In this document: positions 21,438-33,104 of the stretch, piece after piece
Layout: every line of letters begins with the position of its first letter
Position numbering within the stretch: the stretch's first letter is position 1
Assembly (NCBI RefSeq): GCF_016808335.1
Contig: NC_053150.1
Location: 42,435,607 to 42,499,606 of the forward strand
DNA: 64,000 nt
Direction of reading: 5' to 3'
From: Panicum virgatum
Lineage: Eukaryota; Streptophyta; Magnoliopsida; Poales; Poaceae
Notes under the pieces: model-generated
Seen by the model: the letters and a program-made list of their open reading frames with translations, nothing else
Database searches by the model: none
Told to the model about the DNA's origin: nothing
Position numbers and translations under genes: made by a program

Positions 21438-23540
21438 ATGGCCAAGATGGGTGGTTCGCCGCCTCACTTCGAGGGCAAGAACTTTGCTTATTGGAAAGTT
21501 CGCATGGCCGCATACCTTGATGCGATTGCCCCCGAAGTGTGGTTGGCCACTAAGACCGGGTTCACCGGAACTCCCACCACCGAACAATTAAAATGGAATG
21601 CCAAGGCTAGAAATGCAATTTTCGAGGCCATAAGTGAGGAAGTCTTTGCTAGAGTTAATGGCATGTACTTAGCAAGTGATATTTGGAAGGAACTCATTGA
21701 AATTCATGAAGGCTCCACTAAAGTTCGTGAGCAAAAATATCACTTGTTTAGAGCTAAGTATGATTCCTTTAAAATGCTAGCTCATGAAAATTGCAATGAT
21801 ATGTACTCTCGCTTGAATGTCATTGTCAAGGACATTAATGCTCTTGAAGTTTCCAAAATTGACAGTGGCTCCATCAACCGCAAGATTCTCATGCTCCTTC
21901 CGAAGCCCAAGTACAACATTATCAATGCTATGCTTCAAAAGGAGAATCTTGATACAATGGAAGTGGGAGAGCTTGTGGGCGAAATTCGCGCTCATGAAAT
22001 GAGTATCCTTGGTATGACCGAAGAGCCAACTTCAAGCAAATCAATTGCTCTAAAGACCAAGGCAAACAAAGCCCGCAAGCTCAAGATGATCAAGCAAGAT
22101 TCAAGCTCAAGCAATGAAGAAGATGATCATCATGAAAGCTCATCCGATGTTGAAGATGATGGAGAGCTTGCTCTTATGATGAGAAAGTTCACCCGCTTGA
22201 ATGACAAGATCAACAAGAAGGGGTTCAACTTTGACTCTAAGAAGGGAATGTTCCGGCCAATGGATGTCAAGAACAAAATTTGCTACAATTGTGGAGAAAA
22301 AGGTCACATCCGTCCAAATTGCCCCAAGCCGGACAAAAGAAACAAGGATCACAAGAGCAAGCATCGCCATGATTCAAGCGATGATGAAGAAGAAGAAAGG
22401 AAGAACAAAAACAAGAGACTTGGGAAGAAAAAGAGCCATGACAAGAAGACCAAGCTCTTCCCAAAGAAGAAAGGGCACACCAAGAGAAGCTTCTTGGTGG
22501 AAAAACAAGAGTGGGTGACCGATGTCTCATCAAGCGAAGATTCAAGTGATGAAGAAGACATAGTCACCATCGCCCTCACAAATGAAGAACCATCACTACC
22601 TCCACCTCCAATGTGCCTCATGGCCAAAGGTAACTCTAAGGTATGTGAGAGTGAAGATGATAGTGATGATGAGCTTGACCCTAATGAGTTTGCTAACCTC
22701 ATTAATGAGTATACATCCGTCATCAAGAGGGAAAAGGGCAAAGTCAAGATTCTTGAGAGCACTCGTGCAAAGTTAGAGCTTGCCCACTCCGATTTGCTTG
22801 GCAAGTACAATGACTTGCTCAAAAAGCACAATGAGTCACTTGTACTTGCTAAGCAAGTTGAAGAGAGCCACAAAAAGCTTAAACAAGAGCATAGGGAGTT
22901 GGCTCACAAGTATCAAGAACTTAAATTTGCCTATGAAGCAATTGACCCAAGTCTTAAGAACTTTGCTCATGAAACTATTGAGAAGGTCAATGCTTCTACT
23001 TCATGTGATGACCTACTCATTAATGCAAATGCTACTAATGCTTTGCCCGAGCTTGCACCTTCTAGGGAAAAGGAATTGATGGATCAAGTTGCAAGCCTCA
23101 AGAGTAGTGTGGAGAAGCTCTCAAGAGGAGAATACATCCACAAAGAGATTCTCTTCAACAATGCCCGTGACTATGGCAAGAGAGGTCTTGGTTCATTTCC
23201 GGAGCCAAACATAGCTACTACTCCTTCTCCGGAGATCAAGATTAGCTTCATCAAGGAAGTTGGATCATATTGCCAACATTGCCAAGTCACCGGGCACCAG
23301 ACTAGGGAGTGCACTTTACCATCACGTCCTCTTCCTAAATTACCCAAGAATTACTCTTCAATGTTTGAAAATAACCATTTTCTCTTGAGTAAGGTGAAGG
23401 GTAAGGTGAAGGCCAAATTCATTGGCAAACTCACTAAGGAGTCAAAGAAGAAGCTCCCCAAGCAACTTTGGGTCCCAAAAGCTCTTGTCACACATGTGCA
23501 AGGCCCAAAGCTTGTTTGGGTTCCTAAAACTCAAAAGTGA
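21438..23540 (+). CDS. Sirevirus Gag (700 aa)
   Basis: Gag forms the cytoplasmic virus-like particle and packages element RNA. The ATG is 57 bp after the LTR. The N-terminus (SPPHFEGKNFAYWKVRMAAY) is a Copia capsid/UBN2-type region. A CCHC zinc knuckle lies at about residues 282-295 (CYNCGEKGHIRPNC). A Lys-rich stretch and a long charged coiled-coil region (about 430-520) follow, and a second CCHC knuckle lies near residue 612 (CQHCQVTGHQTREC). The long Gag with two knuckles fits Sireviruses. It ends with TGA at 23538-23540. The frame differs from pol, so Pol needs frameshifting, reinitiation or splicing. Confidence 0.9.
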   Translation: MAKMGGSPPHFEGKNFAYWKVRMAAYLDAIAPEVWLATKTGFTGTPTTEQLKWNAKARNAIFEAISEEVFARVNGMYLASDIWKELIEIHEGSTKVREQKYHLFRAKYDSFKMLAHENCNDMYSRLNVIVKDINALEVSKIDSGSINRKILMLLPKPKYNIINAMLQKENLDTMEVGELVGEIRAHEMSILGMTEEPTSSKSIALKTKANKARKLKMIKQDSSSSNEEDDHHESSSDVEDDGELALMMRKFTRLNDKINKKGFNFDSKKGMFRPMDVKNKICYNCGEKGHIRPNCPKPDKRNKDHKSKHRHDSSDDEEEERKNKNKRLGKKKSHDKKTKLFPKKKGHTKRSFLVEKQEWVTDVSSSEDSSDEEDIVTIALTNEEPSLPPPPMCLMAKGNSKVCESEDDSDDELDPNEFANLINEYTSVIKREKGKVKILESTRAKLELAHSDLLGKYNDLLKKHNESLVLAKQVEESHKKLKQEHRELAHKYQELKFAYEAIDPSLKNFAHETIEKVNASTSCDDLLINANATNALPELAPSREKELMDQVASLKSSVEKLSRGEYIHKEILFNNARDYGKRGLGSFPEPNIATTPSPEIKISFIKEVGSYCQHCQVTGHQTRECTLPSRPLPKLPKNYSSMFENNHFLLSKVKGKVKAKFIGKLTKESKKKLPKQLWVPKALVTHVQGPKLVWVPKTQK

Positions 23541-23556
23541 ATTCTCATGTGTGTAG

Positions 23557-23871
23557 GTGAACTACAAAGCCGGTGGAAAACATTGGGTACTTGATAGCGG
23601 TTGCTCTCAACACATGACCGGCAATGATAGCATGTTCACCTCCCTTGAAGACCCCGGCGATCATGAACACGTCACCTATGGTGATAACTCAAGGGGAAAA
23701 GTTTTAGGTTTGGGTAGAATAGCAATTTCTAAAGATTTATCTATTTCTAATGTTTTGTTTGTAGAAGCACTTAGTTTTAATCTTATTTCAATTGCTCAAT
23801 TGTGTGATCTTGGACTAACGTGTGCCTTTGACAAGAATGGTGTTATAGTAACTCATGAAAAAGACAAGTAA
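23557..23871 (+). CDS. Sirevirus Pol, protease segment (ends at an in-frame stop)
   Basis: The aspartic protease motif is in HWVLDSGCSQHM (catalytic DSG). The segment then reads to VTHEKDK and stops at TAA 23869-23871. The next segment (integrase onward) continues in the same frame directly after the stop, so this is a nonsense change in one polyprotein. A TAG at 23554-23556 lies at the start in the same frame, just after the end of gag in a different frame. No ATG is present, as expected if translation depends on gag. Confidence 0.8.
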   Translation: MNYKAGGKHWVLDSGCSQHMTGNDSMFTSLEDPGDHEHVTYGDNSRGKVLGLGRIAISKDLSISNVLFVEALSFNLISIAQLCDLGLTCAFDKNGVIVTHEKDK

Positions 23872-26823
23872 TTGGTATTCACGGGGTTTAGGCATGGCAA
23901 CATTTACTTGGTGGATTTCTCTTCAAAGCAAACAAGCACCATGACATGCCTCTTCACCAAGTCTTCTCTTGGGTGGCTTTGGCATAGAAGAATTGCTCAT
24001 ATTGGCATGAGCAACCTCAAGAAAGCCCACAAGAGAGGGATGATCACCGGCTTGAAGGACGTCACCTTTGACAAGAACAAGCTATGTAAAGCATGTCAAG
24101 CCGGGAAGCAAGTTGCAACACATCATCCCATCAAGACGATGTTGTCTACCTCCAAGCCGCTCGAGCTACTTCACATGGATCTCTTTGGTCCAACTACATA
24201 CAAGAGCATTGGTGGTAACCTCTATTGCCTAGTAATTGTTGATGATTTTTCACGTTACACTTGGGTTATGTTTCTAGGCGATAAGGGTGAAACTCCGGAA
24301 CTCTTCAAGACATTTGCAAGAAGAGCTCAAAGGGAGTACAACTCCCCAATTGTGAAGATCCGGAGTGACAACGGCACCGAGTTCAAGAACATGAAGATTG
24401 AAGAATGGTGCGATGAAGAGGGCATCAAGCATGAGTTTTCCGCCACCTACACGCCTCAACAAAATGGAGTGGTGGAAAGAAAGAACAAGACTCTCATCAC
24501 CCTAGCTAGAGCAATGTTGGATGATTATGGCACGTCCGAGAAGTTTTGGGCGGAAGCAATCAACACGGCGTGTCATGCATCCAACCGAGTATATCCTCAC
24601 CGACTCCTCAAGAAAACTCCATATGAGCTCATCACCGGGAAGAAACCAAATATATCATACTTTCGAGTCTTTGGTTGCAAATGCTTCATCTATAAGAAGA
24701 AAAGGCTCGGTAAGTTTGAAAGTAGATGTGATGAAGGTTTCTTTCTTGGTTATGCATCAAACTCCAAAGCATATAGAGTATTCAATCAAACCTCCGGGTT
24801 AGTTGAAGAAACATGTGATGTGGAGTTTGATGAATCTAATGGCTCCCAAGAGGAGGTTGTTGGCTATGAAAATGTAGGTGATGAGGAGATTGATGAAGCT
24901 TTGAAGAAGATGTCCATTGGGGATATCAAGCCGGAAGAGGTGCATGAAGACAATGATCAAGGGGGAGGATCTTCCTCATCTACACCAAGCACCTCCACGG
25001 CGCCCCAAATGGATGAAGATCAAGAAAAAGATGATACACAACCTCAAGAAGATGTGCCAACGCCAACACCCCAAGTCCAAGAACAAGAAGAGCAAAACGT
25101 TCCACCACAAGCACAAGTCACCCATGATCCACCCCAACAAGCATCCACGCAAGTACCGCTAGTGAAGCATGGTCGCATCTCCAAGGATCATCCAATTGGT
25201 CAAATCATTGGTAGTCCATCAAAGGGAGTAAGAACTCGCTCTAAACATGCTTCATTTTGCGAATATCACTCGTTTGTTTCTTGTATTGAACCCACTAGCA
25301 TAGAGGAAGCGCTTGAGGACTCGGATTGGGTGATGGCCATGCAAGAAGAATTGAACAACTTCACCCGCAATGAAGTTTGGGTTCTCGAAGCTCCTCCAAA
25401 AGACAAGAACATCATCGGCACCAAGTGGGTCTTTCGGAACAAGCAAGATGAACATGGGGTGGTGGTACGCAACAAAGCAAGACTTGTGGCAAAAGGGTTT
25501 TCTCAAGTCGAAGGTTTGGATTTTGGTGAAACTTTTGCTCCGGTTGCAAGACTTGAAGCTATCCGCATCCTTCTTGCTTACTCTTCACATCATAACATTA
25601 AGTTGTATCAAATGGATGTGAAAAGTGCATTCTTAAATGGTGTTATTAACGAACTTGTTTATGTTGAGCAACCTCCCGGGTTTGAAGATCCGAGGAATCC
25701 TAACCATGTTTATAGGTTGCACAAGGCACTCTATGGGCTCAAACAAGCTCCAAGGGCTTGGTATGAGAGGCTTCGTGACTTCCTAATCATGCAAGGCTTC
25801 AAGATCGGGAGGGTGGACACCACGTTGTTCACAAAAGACGTCAACGGGGATCTTTTTATTTGTCAAATTTATGTTGACGATATTATCTTTGGCTCAACTA
25901 ATGATTTGCTAAGCCATGAGTTTGCTACCATGATGTCTAGGGAATTCGAGATGTCCATGATTGGCGAATTGACCTTCTTCCTTGGTTTTCAAGTCAAACA
26001 AATGAAGGAAGGGACATTCATCCATCAAGAAAAGTATACCAAAGATATCTTGAAGAAGTTCAAGATGGATGAGTGCAAGCCAATCAAGACACCCATGGCA
26101 ACAAATGGGCATCTCGACTTGGATGTGGACGGTAAACCGATTGATCAATCCCTCTATCGTTCTATGATAGGGTCTTTGCTTTACCTTACCGCATCTAGGC
26201 CCGATATAATGTTTAGTGTGTGCTTGTGTGCCCGCTTTCAAGCTAACCCAAAGGAGTCACACCTTTCGGCTGTGAATAGGATCCTTCGGTATCTCAAGCA
26301 CACTCCTAGCATAGGCTTGTGGTACCCCAAAGGCGCTAGTTTAGATCTCTTGGGATACTCGGATTCGGATTTTGCCGGAAGCCGTGTGGATCGCAAGAGT
26401 ACCTCCGGGGGTTGCCACTTGCTTGGGCGTTCTCTAGTTTCTTGGTCGAGTAAGAAGCAAAATTCCGTGGCTTTGTCCACCGTGGAAGCGGAATATATAG
26501 CGGCCGGTGCATGTTGTGCCCAAATCCTATATATGAAGCAAACCCTTTTGGACTTTGGTGTGAAACTAGATAGGATCCCACTCCTTTGTGACAATGAAAG
26601 TGCCGTAAAAATTACCAAGAATCCGGTTCAACACTCTCGCACAAAGCACATTGATATTCGCCATCACTTCTTGCGTGATCACGAAGCCAAGGGGGACATT
26701 TCCCTTCAAGGTGTGAGATCCGAGGAGCAATTGGCGGATATATTCACAAAACCTTTAGACGAGAGTACCTTTGTTAGGCTAAGGAATGAGCTTAATGTGT
26801 TAGATGCGGCAAACGTCATGTAA
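23872..26823 (+). CDS. Sirevirus Pol: integrase, reverse transcriptase, RNase H
   Basis: Domains in order: a GAG-pre-integrase/HHCC zinc finger (HRRIAH ... CKACQAGKQ), the integrase core with [11 protein letters not shown] and [10 protein letters not shown] plus a downstream Glu (ERKNKT), a low-complexity Pro/Gln-rich linker (about 24940-25160), the Copia reverse transcriptase with YVDD at 25870-25881 (IYVDDIIFG), and RNase H ([10 protein letters not shown] ... VEAEYIA). It ends [11 protein letters not shown] followed by a short tail and TAA. The order integrase before reverse transcriptase defines Ty1/Copia. Apart from the upstream stop at 23869 the frame is intact over 983 codons. Confidence 0.92.
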   Translation: MVFTGFRHGNIYLVDFSSKQTSTMTCLFTKSSLGWLWHRRIAHIGMSNLKKAHKRGMITGLKDVTFDKNKLCKACQAGKQVATHHPIKTMLSTSKPLELLHMDLFGPTTYKSIGGNLYCLVIVDDFSRYTWVMFLGDKGETPELFKTFARRAQREYNSPIVKIRSDNGTEFKNMKIEEWCDEEGIKHEFSATYTPQQNGVVERKNKTLITLARAMLDDYGTSEKFWAEAINTACHASNRVYPHRLLKKTPYELITGKKPNISYFRVFGCKCFIYKKKRLGKFESRCDEGFFLGYASNSKAYRVFNQTSGLVEETCDVEFDESNGSQEEVVGYENVGDEEIDEALKKMSIGDIKPEEVHEDNDQGGGSSSSTPSTSTAPQMDEDQEKDDTQPQEDVPTPTPQVQEQEEQNVPPQAQVTHDPPQQASTQVPLVKHGRISKDHPIGQIIGSPSKGVRTRSKHASFCEYHSFVSCIEPTSIEEALEDSDWVMAMQEELNNFTRNEVWVLEAPPKDKNIIGTKWVFRNKQDEHGVVVRNKARLVAKGFSQVEGLDFGETFAPVARLEAIRILLAYSSHHNIKLYQMDVKSAFLNGVINELVYVEQPPGFEDPRNPNHVYRLHKALYGLKQAPRAWYERLRDFLIMQGFKIGRVDTTLFTKDVNGDLFICQIYVDDIIFGSTNDLLSHEFATMMSREFEMSMIGELTFFLGFQVKQMKEGTFIHQEKYTKDILKKFKMDECKPIKTPMATNGHLDLDVDGKPIDQSLYRSMIGSLLYLTASRPDIMFSVCLCARFQANPKESHLSAVNRILRYLKHTPSIGLWYPKGASLDLLGYSDSDFAGSRVDRKSTSGGCHLLGRSLVSWSSKKQNSVALSTVEAEYIAAGACCAQILYMKQTLLDFGVKLDRIPLLCDNESAVKITKNPVQHSRTKHIDIRHHFLRDHEAKGDISLQGVRSEEQLADIFTKPLDESTFVRLRNELNVLDAANVM

Positions 26824-28198
26824 GTTGCCATGTCATATAGAAAAATGCATACATATAGGACACTTGTCTAACCATGGTAAGATAGTGATGAGCAAGGATT
26901 TAGCTAGAGGTGGTGGTCCACTTGTTTTCCTCTAGGCTTGTAGAAAGGCTCATCATGAAGAAGCTTCCCGTGGGTTCAAACTTGACAAGTAGATCTTAAT
27001 TTCTTGTTATGCATTTCTTGTCATATAGATGTGCACTTCATGTTTACTTTACTTTCGCATGTGGTTGTAGTTTGCATCATCATTGCATGCGTAAGGGTCA
27101 CAAAGGAGATCACTTGATAAAAATGAGACTTGTTTTCATATACAAGATCTTAATTCATGAAAAGTGAAAAGAGCAAAGTGTTAGGTGCGTTATTACCTAG
27201 TGAGCAATGTCATGATGAGTTTGAAGCTTTCTATCTTCAATATTCCTATGACATGGCTCATACATTTTATTTGGCGCTTTGTCTCTCTTACGGCTTTTCC
27301 TTGTGTTTAAAAAATTTATTTAAGCAAGTGTGCTATCCTATTTATTTTGAGGGGTAAAGTCGCCTATGCAAGTCCATTGACTTGAGTTTATTTGAATCTT
27401 ATAAGTTTATTGGACTTAGCATAGAAGAGTGAGCTGAGAGTGGGGTTTTTGCCTTCACCGGTTAAACCGACGTTCAATGGAGCATCATCATCGGTTTAAC
27501 CGGCGTTACTAAGTTTTGTCTCAGCTCAGTCAAGTTTCAGGCGTTCAACCGGCGTATACAAAAGTCAGACCATCGGATCAACCGGTGATAGTAAATGCAA
27601 ATCAGACCTAGCAATCAACCGATGTTTTGATTTATCAACCGACGAGTATACTCTTGACATCATCGGTTCAACCGGCGTTCAGTTTCAGATCTGCAGAAGC
27701 CTCGGGTGAACTACACCGACGCAATCAACCGGTGATCAAAACCTAGGCGTCGGATCGACCGGCGTTAAGAAAAATCGTGGGCCCGCCTGTCATATATGTC
27801 TCTTGCCCGCGCTGCCGGCCTCTGTTTCGCCCGACTCTCTCACGCCGCCGCCGCTCGACTCGCTCCTCTCGCGCCGCCGCCTTCCCTCCGCGCCGCCACC
27901 ACTCGCCGCCGCTCGCCTGCACGTCGAGTCGCCGCCGCCGCGCCCTCGCGCTCGCCCAGCGCCGCCCGTGCGCACCGGCGCCGCCCGCGCAAACGCTCTG
28001 CGCCGCCGCCTGCGCGCGTAGCCGCCGCCGCCGCCATCACGCCAGCCGCGCGCGCCTCCGTGCTCCAAGCGCCGCCGTGCTCCACGCCGCAGCCGCAGCA
28101 CCACGCCGCAGCCGCAGCCCCACGCCGCAGCCGCAGTTCCACGCCGCAGCAGCACCCGATCAGCGCTCACCAGGTGCTCGACAATTTGCTTGTTCGAG
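26824..28198 (+). other. Internal leader between pol and ORF3, with LTR-like palindromes
   Basis: No long gene is supported. At about 27455-27775 the CACCGGTTAAACCGACG-type half-sites of the LTR recur (for example CATCGGTTCAACCGGCG). From 27790 the DNA becomes GC-rich. At about 28080-28155 a 21-bp repeat of CACGCCGCAGCCGCAG occurs. A frame at 27796-28404 overlaps the start of ORF3 in another phase and I treat it as chance. Confidence 0.6.
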
Positions 28199-28364
28199 AT
28201 GGGTCGCGAGAAGAGAAAGGGAAAGGAGGTCGTGATCGAGAAGCCCGCTCGCAAGCGGACTCGTGCAGAGAAGGAGGCCGAGAAGGCCGAGATGGTGGCC
28301 AAGGCCGCCGAGGAGCAGGCATCAGGCCGCGCTCGTCCGTTCCAGATCAGGGAGGACCCCAGAG

Positions 28365-28396
<32 letters not shown>

Positions 28397-30757
28397 ATGG
28401 GTAGAGTCAGAGGTGCCAGGGCCACCAGAGCCGCGACGGCAGCAGCAGCAGAGTCAGATCAGTCAGATACAGCTGCAGATTCAGATACAGAGGCAGAGCA
28501 GTCCGAGCAGTCTCAGGGGCAGAGCACACAGGAGTCACCGACTCTACGACGGTCTGGCCGCACTCGGCAGACATCCCCAGCAGCAGAGACTTCACCAGCG
28601 ACCGAGCGTCGCACTGGACCGAGGACGCGAGGAGGTCACCAGCCACAGGAGCCTCGGAGGTCCACAGCTGCAGCAGCAGCAGCTCGTAGAGCCGAGGCCC
28701 TAGAGGCCGAGCGCGCAGTGTTCCGTATGGACACTGTTGTGCGTCTGGAGCCAGGTGTGCTGCTCCAGAACTTGACCCGAGCCAATGCGGCCAAGGTCAA
28801 GAGGCTCAGGTGGAGTGTTGACGAGGAGGTCTGGTTCCCGGTGACCCGAGATAGCAGAGTCGACAGGAGGTTCTGGACTTTGCTACAGGCCAGTTTCTAC
28901 GAGACCTACCAGAGGCGGGGCCACCGGATCTTTCAGCACAGGGTTCTTGACTGGGTCTCACTGAGGACAGCCGCAGGGGGAGCAGATGTGAGAGCACACT
29001 TTGCTCACTTCAGAGGTCTGCCTAGACTGCTAGAGATGGAGCAGAACCGTTATATCGAGGACTGGGTCAGAGTGTTCTACGCTACAGCTTGGATAGCCCC
29101 CGAGCGCAGAGCCGTACACTTCATGTTTGGAGGGCAGGACTTTGGTTTGTCGAGGGCGACCATTGCTGGTATTCTTGGAGTTGACCTGGTCGACGTCTCG
29201 CTGCACGAGAGGGTTTACGGGGACTCAGATCCACCCCGCAGGGCGATGGTTGGCGGGATTGCTCCTTCTCACGAGGCGATCACTCAGTGCTTCCGCCAGC
29301 CGTTCCCAGCCTCTTACGCCAGAGTGCCGAGCTTGCTGACCCCAGAGGCTTACGCTGTTCACATGGCACTCCGGAGGACTCTGTTACCGAGGAGTGGCTA
29401 CCCAGAGGGGTTTACGGGACTGCAGCAGCTCCTGCTTCTACACATCCTCACTCACGAGCCGTTTGACATAGTTGACTTTATTCTGGCTGAGATAGAGGAT
29501 GTGATCACAGACGGGATGGGTGTGGTGCGACAGTTTCCCTATGCGCACTGGATCAGTTACATATGCTCTATGATAGTGCCAGCAGAGTCACCCATCAGTG
29601 CTCCTTACCGTCACGACGAGGCTCCCAGGTTCCCTGTCTACCGACCCACAGCTCCACAGGACAGGAGGAGGGGCAGACACGCAGATAGAGCAGCGATGGC
29701 TCGACTGTCACCGGAGGTTCAGGCACGAGTGGCAGAGGAGGATGAGGCACTCCTAGCAGCAGAGGCACAGCTTCCCGGGGGAGATGATGAGATTCACTGG
29801 TCTGAGCTTGAGTCAGACTCCTCCGACGACGTTGAGTACTTTTCTTCAGCTGCCCCAGCCAGTCACGATCACGAGGCAGGAGGTTCAGGACAGCCAGCAC
29901 CTCCGACTTCAGCAGCTGCTACAGTCTCTGAGTCTCAGGTGACTCAGCCGTCCGAGCTCACTTCACTACTACAGCAGCTCGTGACCCAGCAGAGAGAGGA
30001 CAGGCTTGCTCAGGAGGAGGCCAGGAGAGCCCATGAGGCCCAGATTGCTGCTATACAGAGAGAGGCCGCCCGAGAGCGGGCTGCGACCGAGGAGCGTTTT
30101 GTCGGGCTTATCGACAGAGTTTCACAGAGGACAGACGCTCAGTTTCAGCAGATGCAGCAGGGGATGATGGCGATGTTCGGGATGATCTCACAGCTTTACT
30201 CTCACACCGGACTCGCCCCGCAGCAGCCAGGACAGTCAGGCCTTCAGGGTGTTGGAGCACCTCAGCTTGCCGTCACACCAGCTCCTCCTCCTCCAGCTCC
30301 TACTACAGCTCCAGCTACCTCAGCGACACCGGAGACCACGTTCTCGATGTCAGCACTCTTTGGGTCTGCCGGTCGTCCGCTCTTTTCACCACTGCCGGCG
30401 ACCACACTCTTTCAGGACTCACCGCCAGCGGTTCAGTCGGTCGCCCTCCCCTCCTCACTTTAGGCAGCACCTTCAGGGGGAGGAGCAGTAGAGGAGTCCC
30501 TGCTTCCACAGTCGACGCAGCCGGCAGCCTCAGCAGTCACCTCTTCAGATATTGATACTTCTTCTGCTGACCCGGTTACGACTTCTACGGATCCTCTACC
30601 AGGCAGTGCCAGCACGAGAGCCTCCACGACAGTTACTCCTCCAGTGAGCTCAGACCCAGACCAGCAGCTTCCGTCTGTCACCGAGGGTGAGAGTTCTCCA
30701 TCCGACGACGACGACCCGGACCGCTTCGTCGCCGTACCACGACAGCACGACCCGTAG
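28199..30757 (+). CDS. Sirevirus third ORF, interrupted by an in-frame amber stop
   Basis: The frame starts MGREKRKGKE at 28199 and stops at TAG 30461-30463 (754 aa). The same frame then stays open for 97 codons to TAG 30755-30757. The N-terminus is very basic with a nuclear-localisation-like stretch (residues 4-30) and an RG-repeat run (about 55-68). A central globular region (about 170-470) resembles the putative plant transposon protein domain found in other plant elements. The C-terminal part is acidic, then a coiled coil (about 578-663), then Pro/Thr/Ala-rich. I see no signal peptide or convincing membrane segment, so the envelope-like label used for this position in some Sireviruses is not supported here. 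Function unknown. Confidence 0.75.
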
Positions 30758-30779
30758 CTCGCCTTTTGGTGCTTTGATG

Positions 30780-31071
30780 CCAAAGGGGGAGAGGTGTTAG
30801 GGGGAGCACCAGAGTTAGGGGGAGGGTAGAGCTAGAGAGAGCTCGTAGTTATCAGGACTTTGTTTCTTTGTATCACATTTGGTGTTAATTCATGGATATG
30901 TACATTTGTCGCTTGAGTATGCCGTTCTTTGAGACATATCTATGGATTTCGTTTGAGCCTTTGAGCTCTTTGGTCCTGCTTTCGAGTTTGCTTGTGTTTA
31001 TCCTGTTTTATCTTTCTCGCTCTCTCGTTATTTATGTTTGTGTTGTCATCAATCACCAAAAAGGGGGAGAT
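30780..31071 (+). other. Repeated polypurine-tract-like motifs
   Basis: AAAGGGGGAGAGG (about 30782), TAGGGGGAGCACC and TTAGGGGGAGGG occur shortly after ORF3. The likely true primer for plus-strand synthesis, AAAAAGGGGGAGAT, lies at about 31058-31071 against the 3' LTR. Several polypurine tracts are a known Sirevirus trait. Confidence 0.7.
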
Positions 31072-32759
31072 TGTAAGCATCTAGGCCCTCAAGGTATGTT
31101 TCGGTGATTAATGACAACCATTATTGTGACTAATGAGTTTGTGCAGCTTAAAAGATCATTATCGCTCATTTGGTCATATGTCAAAAGAGGCCCCTCAAAT
31201 TTCATTATTCAAAAAGGCGATCTCGGTTTTCAACTTATATATATGTCAAGGCTAAGGATCTTTCTAGTCCTAAGTGTCACAAGGTTGAGAAGGACACTTA
31301 GGTTAGTATAGGTTTTATAGTTTTGTAGTGATCGCACTATTAAGAGGGGTTAAGGCTTAGTAACTTGAGCATGGACATGGTCATTTGAAAATGGATGCAC
31401 ACTATGGTCACTCAGGTTTCTAGAAGTTCAAATAAGTGGTTCTCAAACTATATCTCAAGAATATTTGGATTTCATTCAAGACTCAAATCAGAAAAGACAA
31501 AATCAGAAAAAGTCTATACACCGGTTTAACCGACGCTCTCAATTTTCCATACGTCGGTTAAACGAAGTCAGCAGAGTCTGGACAAATTCAATACACCGGT
31601 TAAACCGACGTGTTTGAATTTAACGTCGGTGCATTGGTCCAGAGTTGGTTTTTCCAGGGAAATTCAAGTTCTATTCACCGGATTAACCGACGCTGTTTGA
31701 ATCAAGACGTCGGTGCAATTGACCAGTGAGATGGTTTTTTCAGAGGAATTCAAAAGTTGTACTCACCGGTTAAACCGACGATAGGTTTGAGTTAACGTCG
31801 GTGCAGTTGTCCAGAGACTTGGTTTTTCAGTGGTTCAGTGGACAACTACACTCACCGGTTAAACCGATGCTACGTCGGTTAATCTGCCCCAGTTGTAACG
31901 GCTAGTTTTCAGAAGAGGCAGTTTACATTCACCGGTTAAACCGACGATGACAATGGGGGGTACGTCGGATTAACCGGCGCTACGCAGTTTTCTGGCAGCT
32001 TTTCTCCAACGGCTCTATTTGTGTGAGCTGCCTTTATATACCCCTCCAATGGGTCATTTCGCCCACTCTTGACACCAGGCAACATCCAAACACTCATACC
32101 ATAGTCAAGAGCCACCTTGAGCTTCATCATTCACATACTTGTGCATTCAATCAATCAAGAAGCAAGATTAAGGACTTGAGTAGAGAGAAGCTAGTGTGCA
32201 TCCGTTCTTGGTGATCGGTTCTTGCTCAAGTGAAGGCCTTAGCTTGTTACTCTTGGTGATTGGCATCACCTAGGCGATCTTGGTGATCGAGGTGTTTCTC
32301 GCGGAGCTTGCCAAGGATTGTGGGAGCCCGGAGAAGAAGATTGTACGTGGCTTGATCTCCACCACGCCGGGATGGTGAACGGAGACTCTTAGTGAGCGCC
32401 CTCGTCTCGGTGACTTGGGAGGTGACAATACTCTTTGTGAGTGTCACAACGTGGATTAGGGGTGTGTGCCAACACATCGAATACCACGGAAAAAAAATCC
32501 GGTTGTCTCTTGTCCATTCCTTTTATTCAAGCATTTTCTTTCATGCAATTTACTCATGTGCTTGACTTAGAGATCATAACTTAGCTCTACCTTGCTAGGC
32601 TTTACTTTGTTTTAGCTCTCTTAGCTTGTGTTAGAGCTTAGTTATCCGGTTGGTGAATTGGTGCCCTACTAGCATTGCATAGGTTAAGGTTGCTTTACTT
32701 TGTTTTAGAATTTGAAAAAGGCCCAATTCACCCCCCCTCTTGGTCCATCGATCCTTACA
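31072..32759 (+). repeat. Sirevirus 3' LTR
   Basis: Compared with the 5' LTR I find a T-to-G difference in the palindrome region (ACCGACGCTCTC here versus ACCGACTCTCTC), an extra A in ATCGAATACC and a G-to-A change just after it. The rest looks identical by eye. Confidence 0.93.
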
Positions 32760-33104
32760 CATACTTATAGTATGATCAAGCTTATTTGGAGCTTTGAGTG
32801 TATTCTGTCATGTTCTGTTTCCATGATCAGTCTGTTATGTTATTCATTCCCGATTCAATCCTTGAGTTCATGGCTATATCAATTTTCTTAATATATGTTT
32901 GTGAAGTTTAAACCAATCTCATAGGTCAGCTTTTGGTCTTAGTATGTCTGCCTACTTGAAAATACCGGAAATTTTCTCATTCTACCCTGCACTTTCACCC
33001 TCTATGTTATCTGCTGAATTCTGCTGCTATAATTATATATTATATATGTTGTACAAATGATGCAATATTATTATATAAAAATATTTTTTTATGGGAAAAA
33101 GGTC

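Larger units (their letters stand above)
19695..32759 (+). mobile_element. Full-length Sirevirus-type Ty1/Copia retrotransposon (13,065 bp)
   Basis: CATAC flanks the element (19690-19694 and 32760-32764). LTRs of about 1,687 and 1,688 bp (19695-21381 and 31072-32759) begin TGTAAGCATC and end CCTTACA. A primer binding site, a gag with two zinc knuckles, pol in Copia order (protease, integrase, RT, RNase H), a third ORF and a polypurine tract are all present. By eye the LTRs differ by about two substitutions and one indel, so the insertion is very recent. The palindrome-rich LTRs, repeated polypurine motifs and third ORF point to the Sirevirus genus. In-frame stops in pol and ORF3 suggest this copy is not autonomous. 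Confidence 0.93.

Noticed and set aside
27777..28404. A 200-codon frame just before and overlapping the third ORF of the Sirevirus
   Set aside because: It is Ala/Arg/Pro-rich, formed by 21-bp repeats, and overlaps the better-supported ORF3 in another phase.
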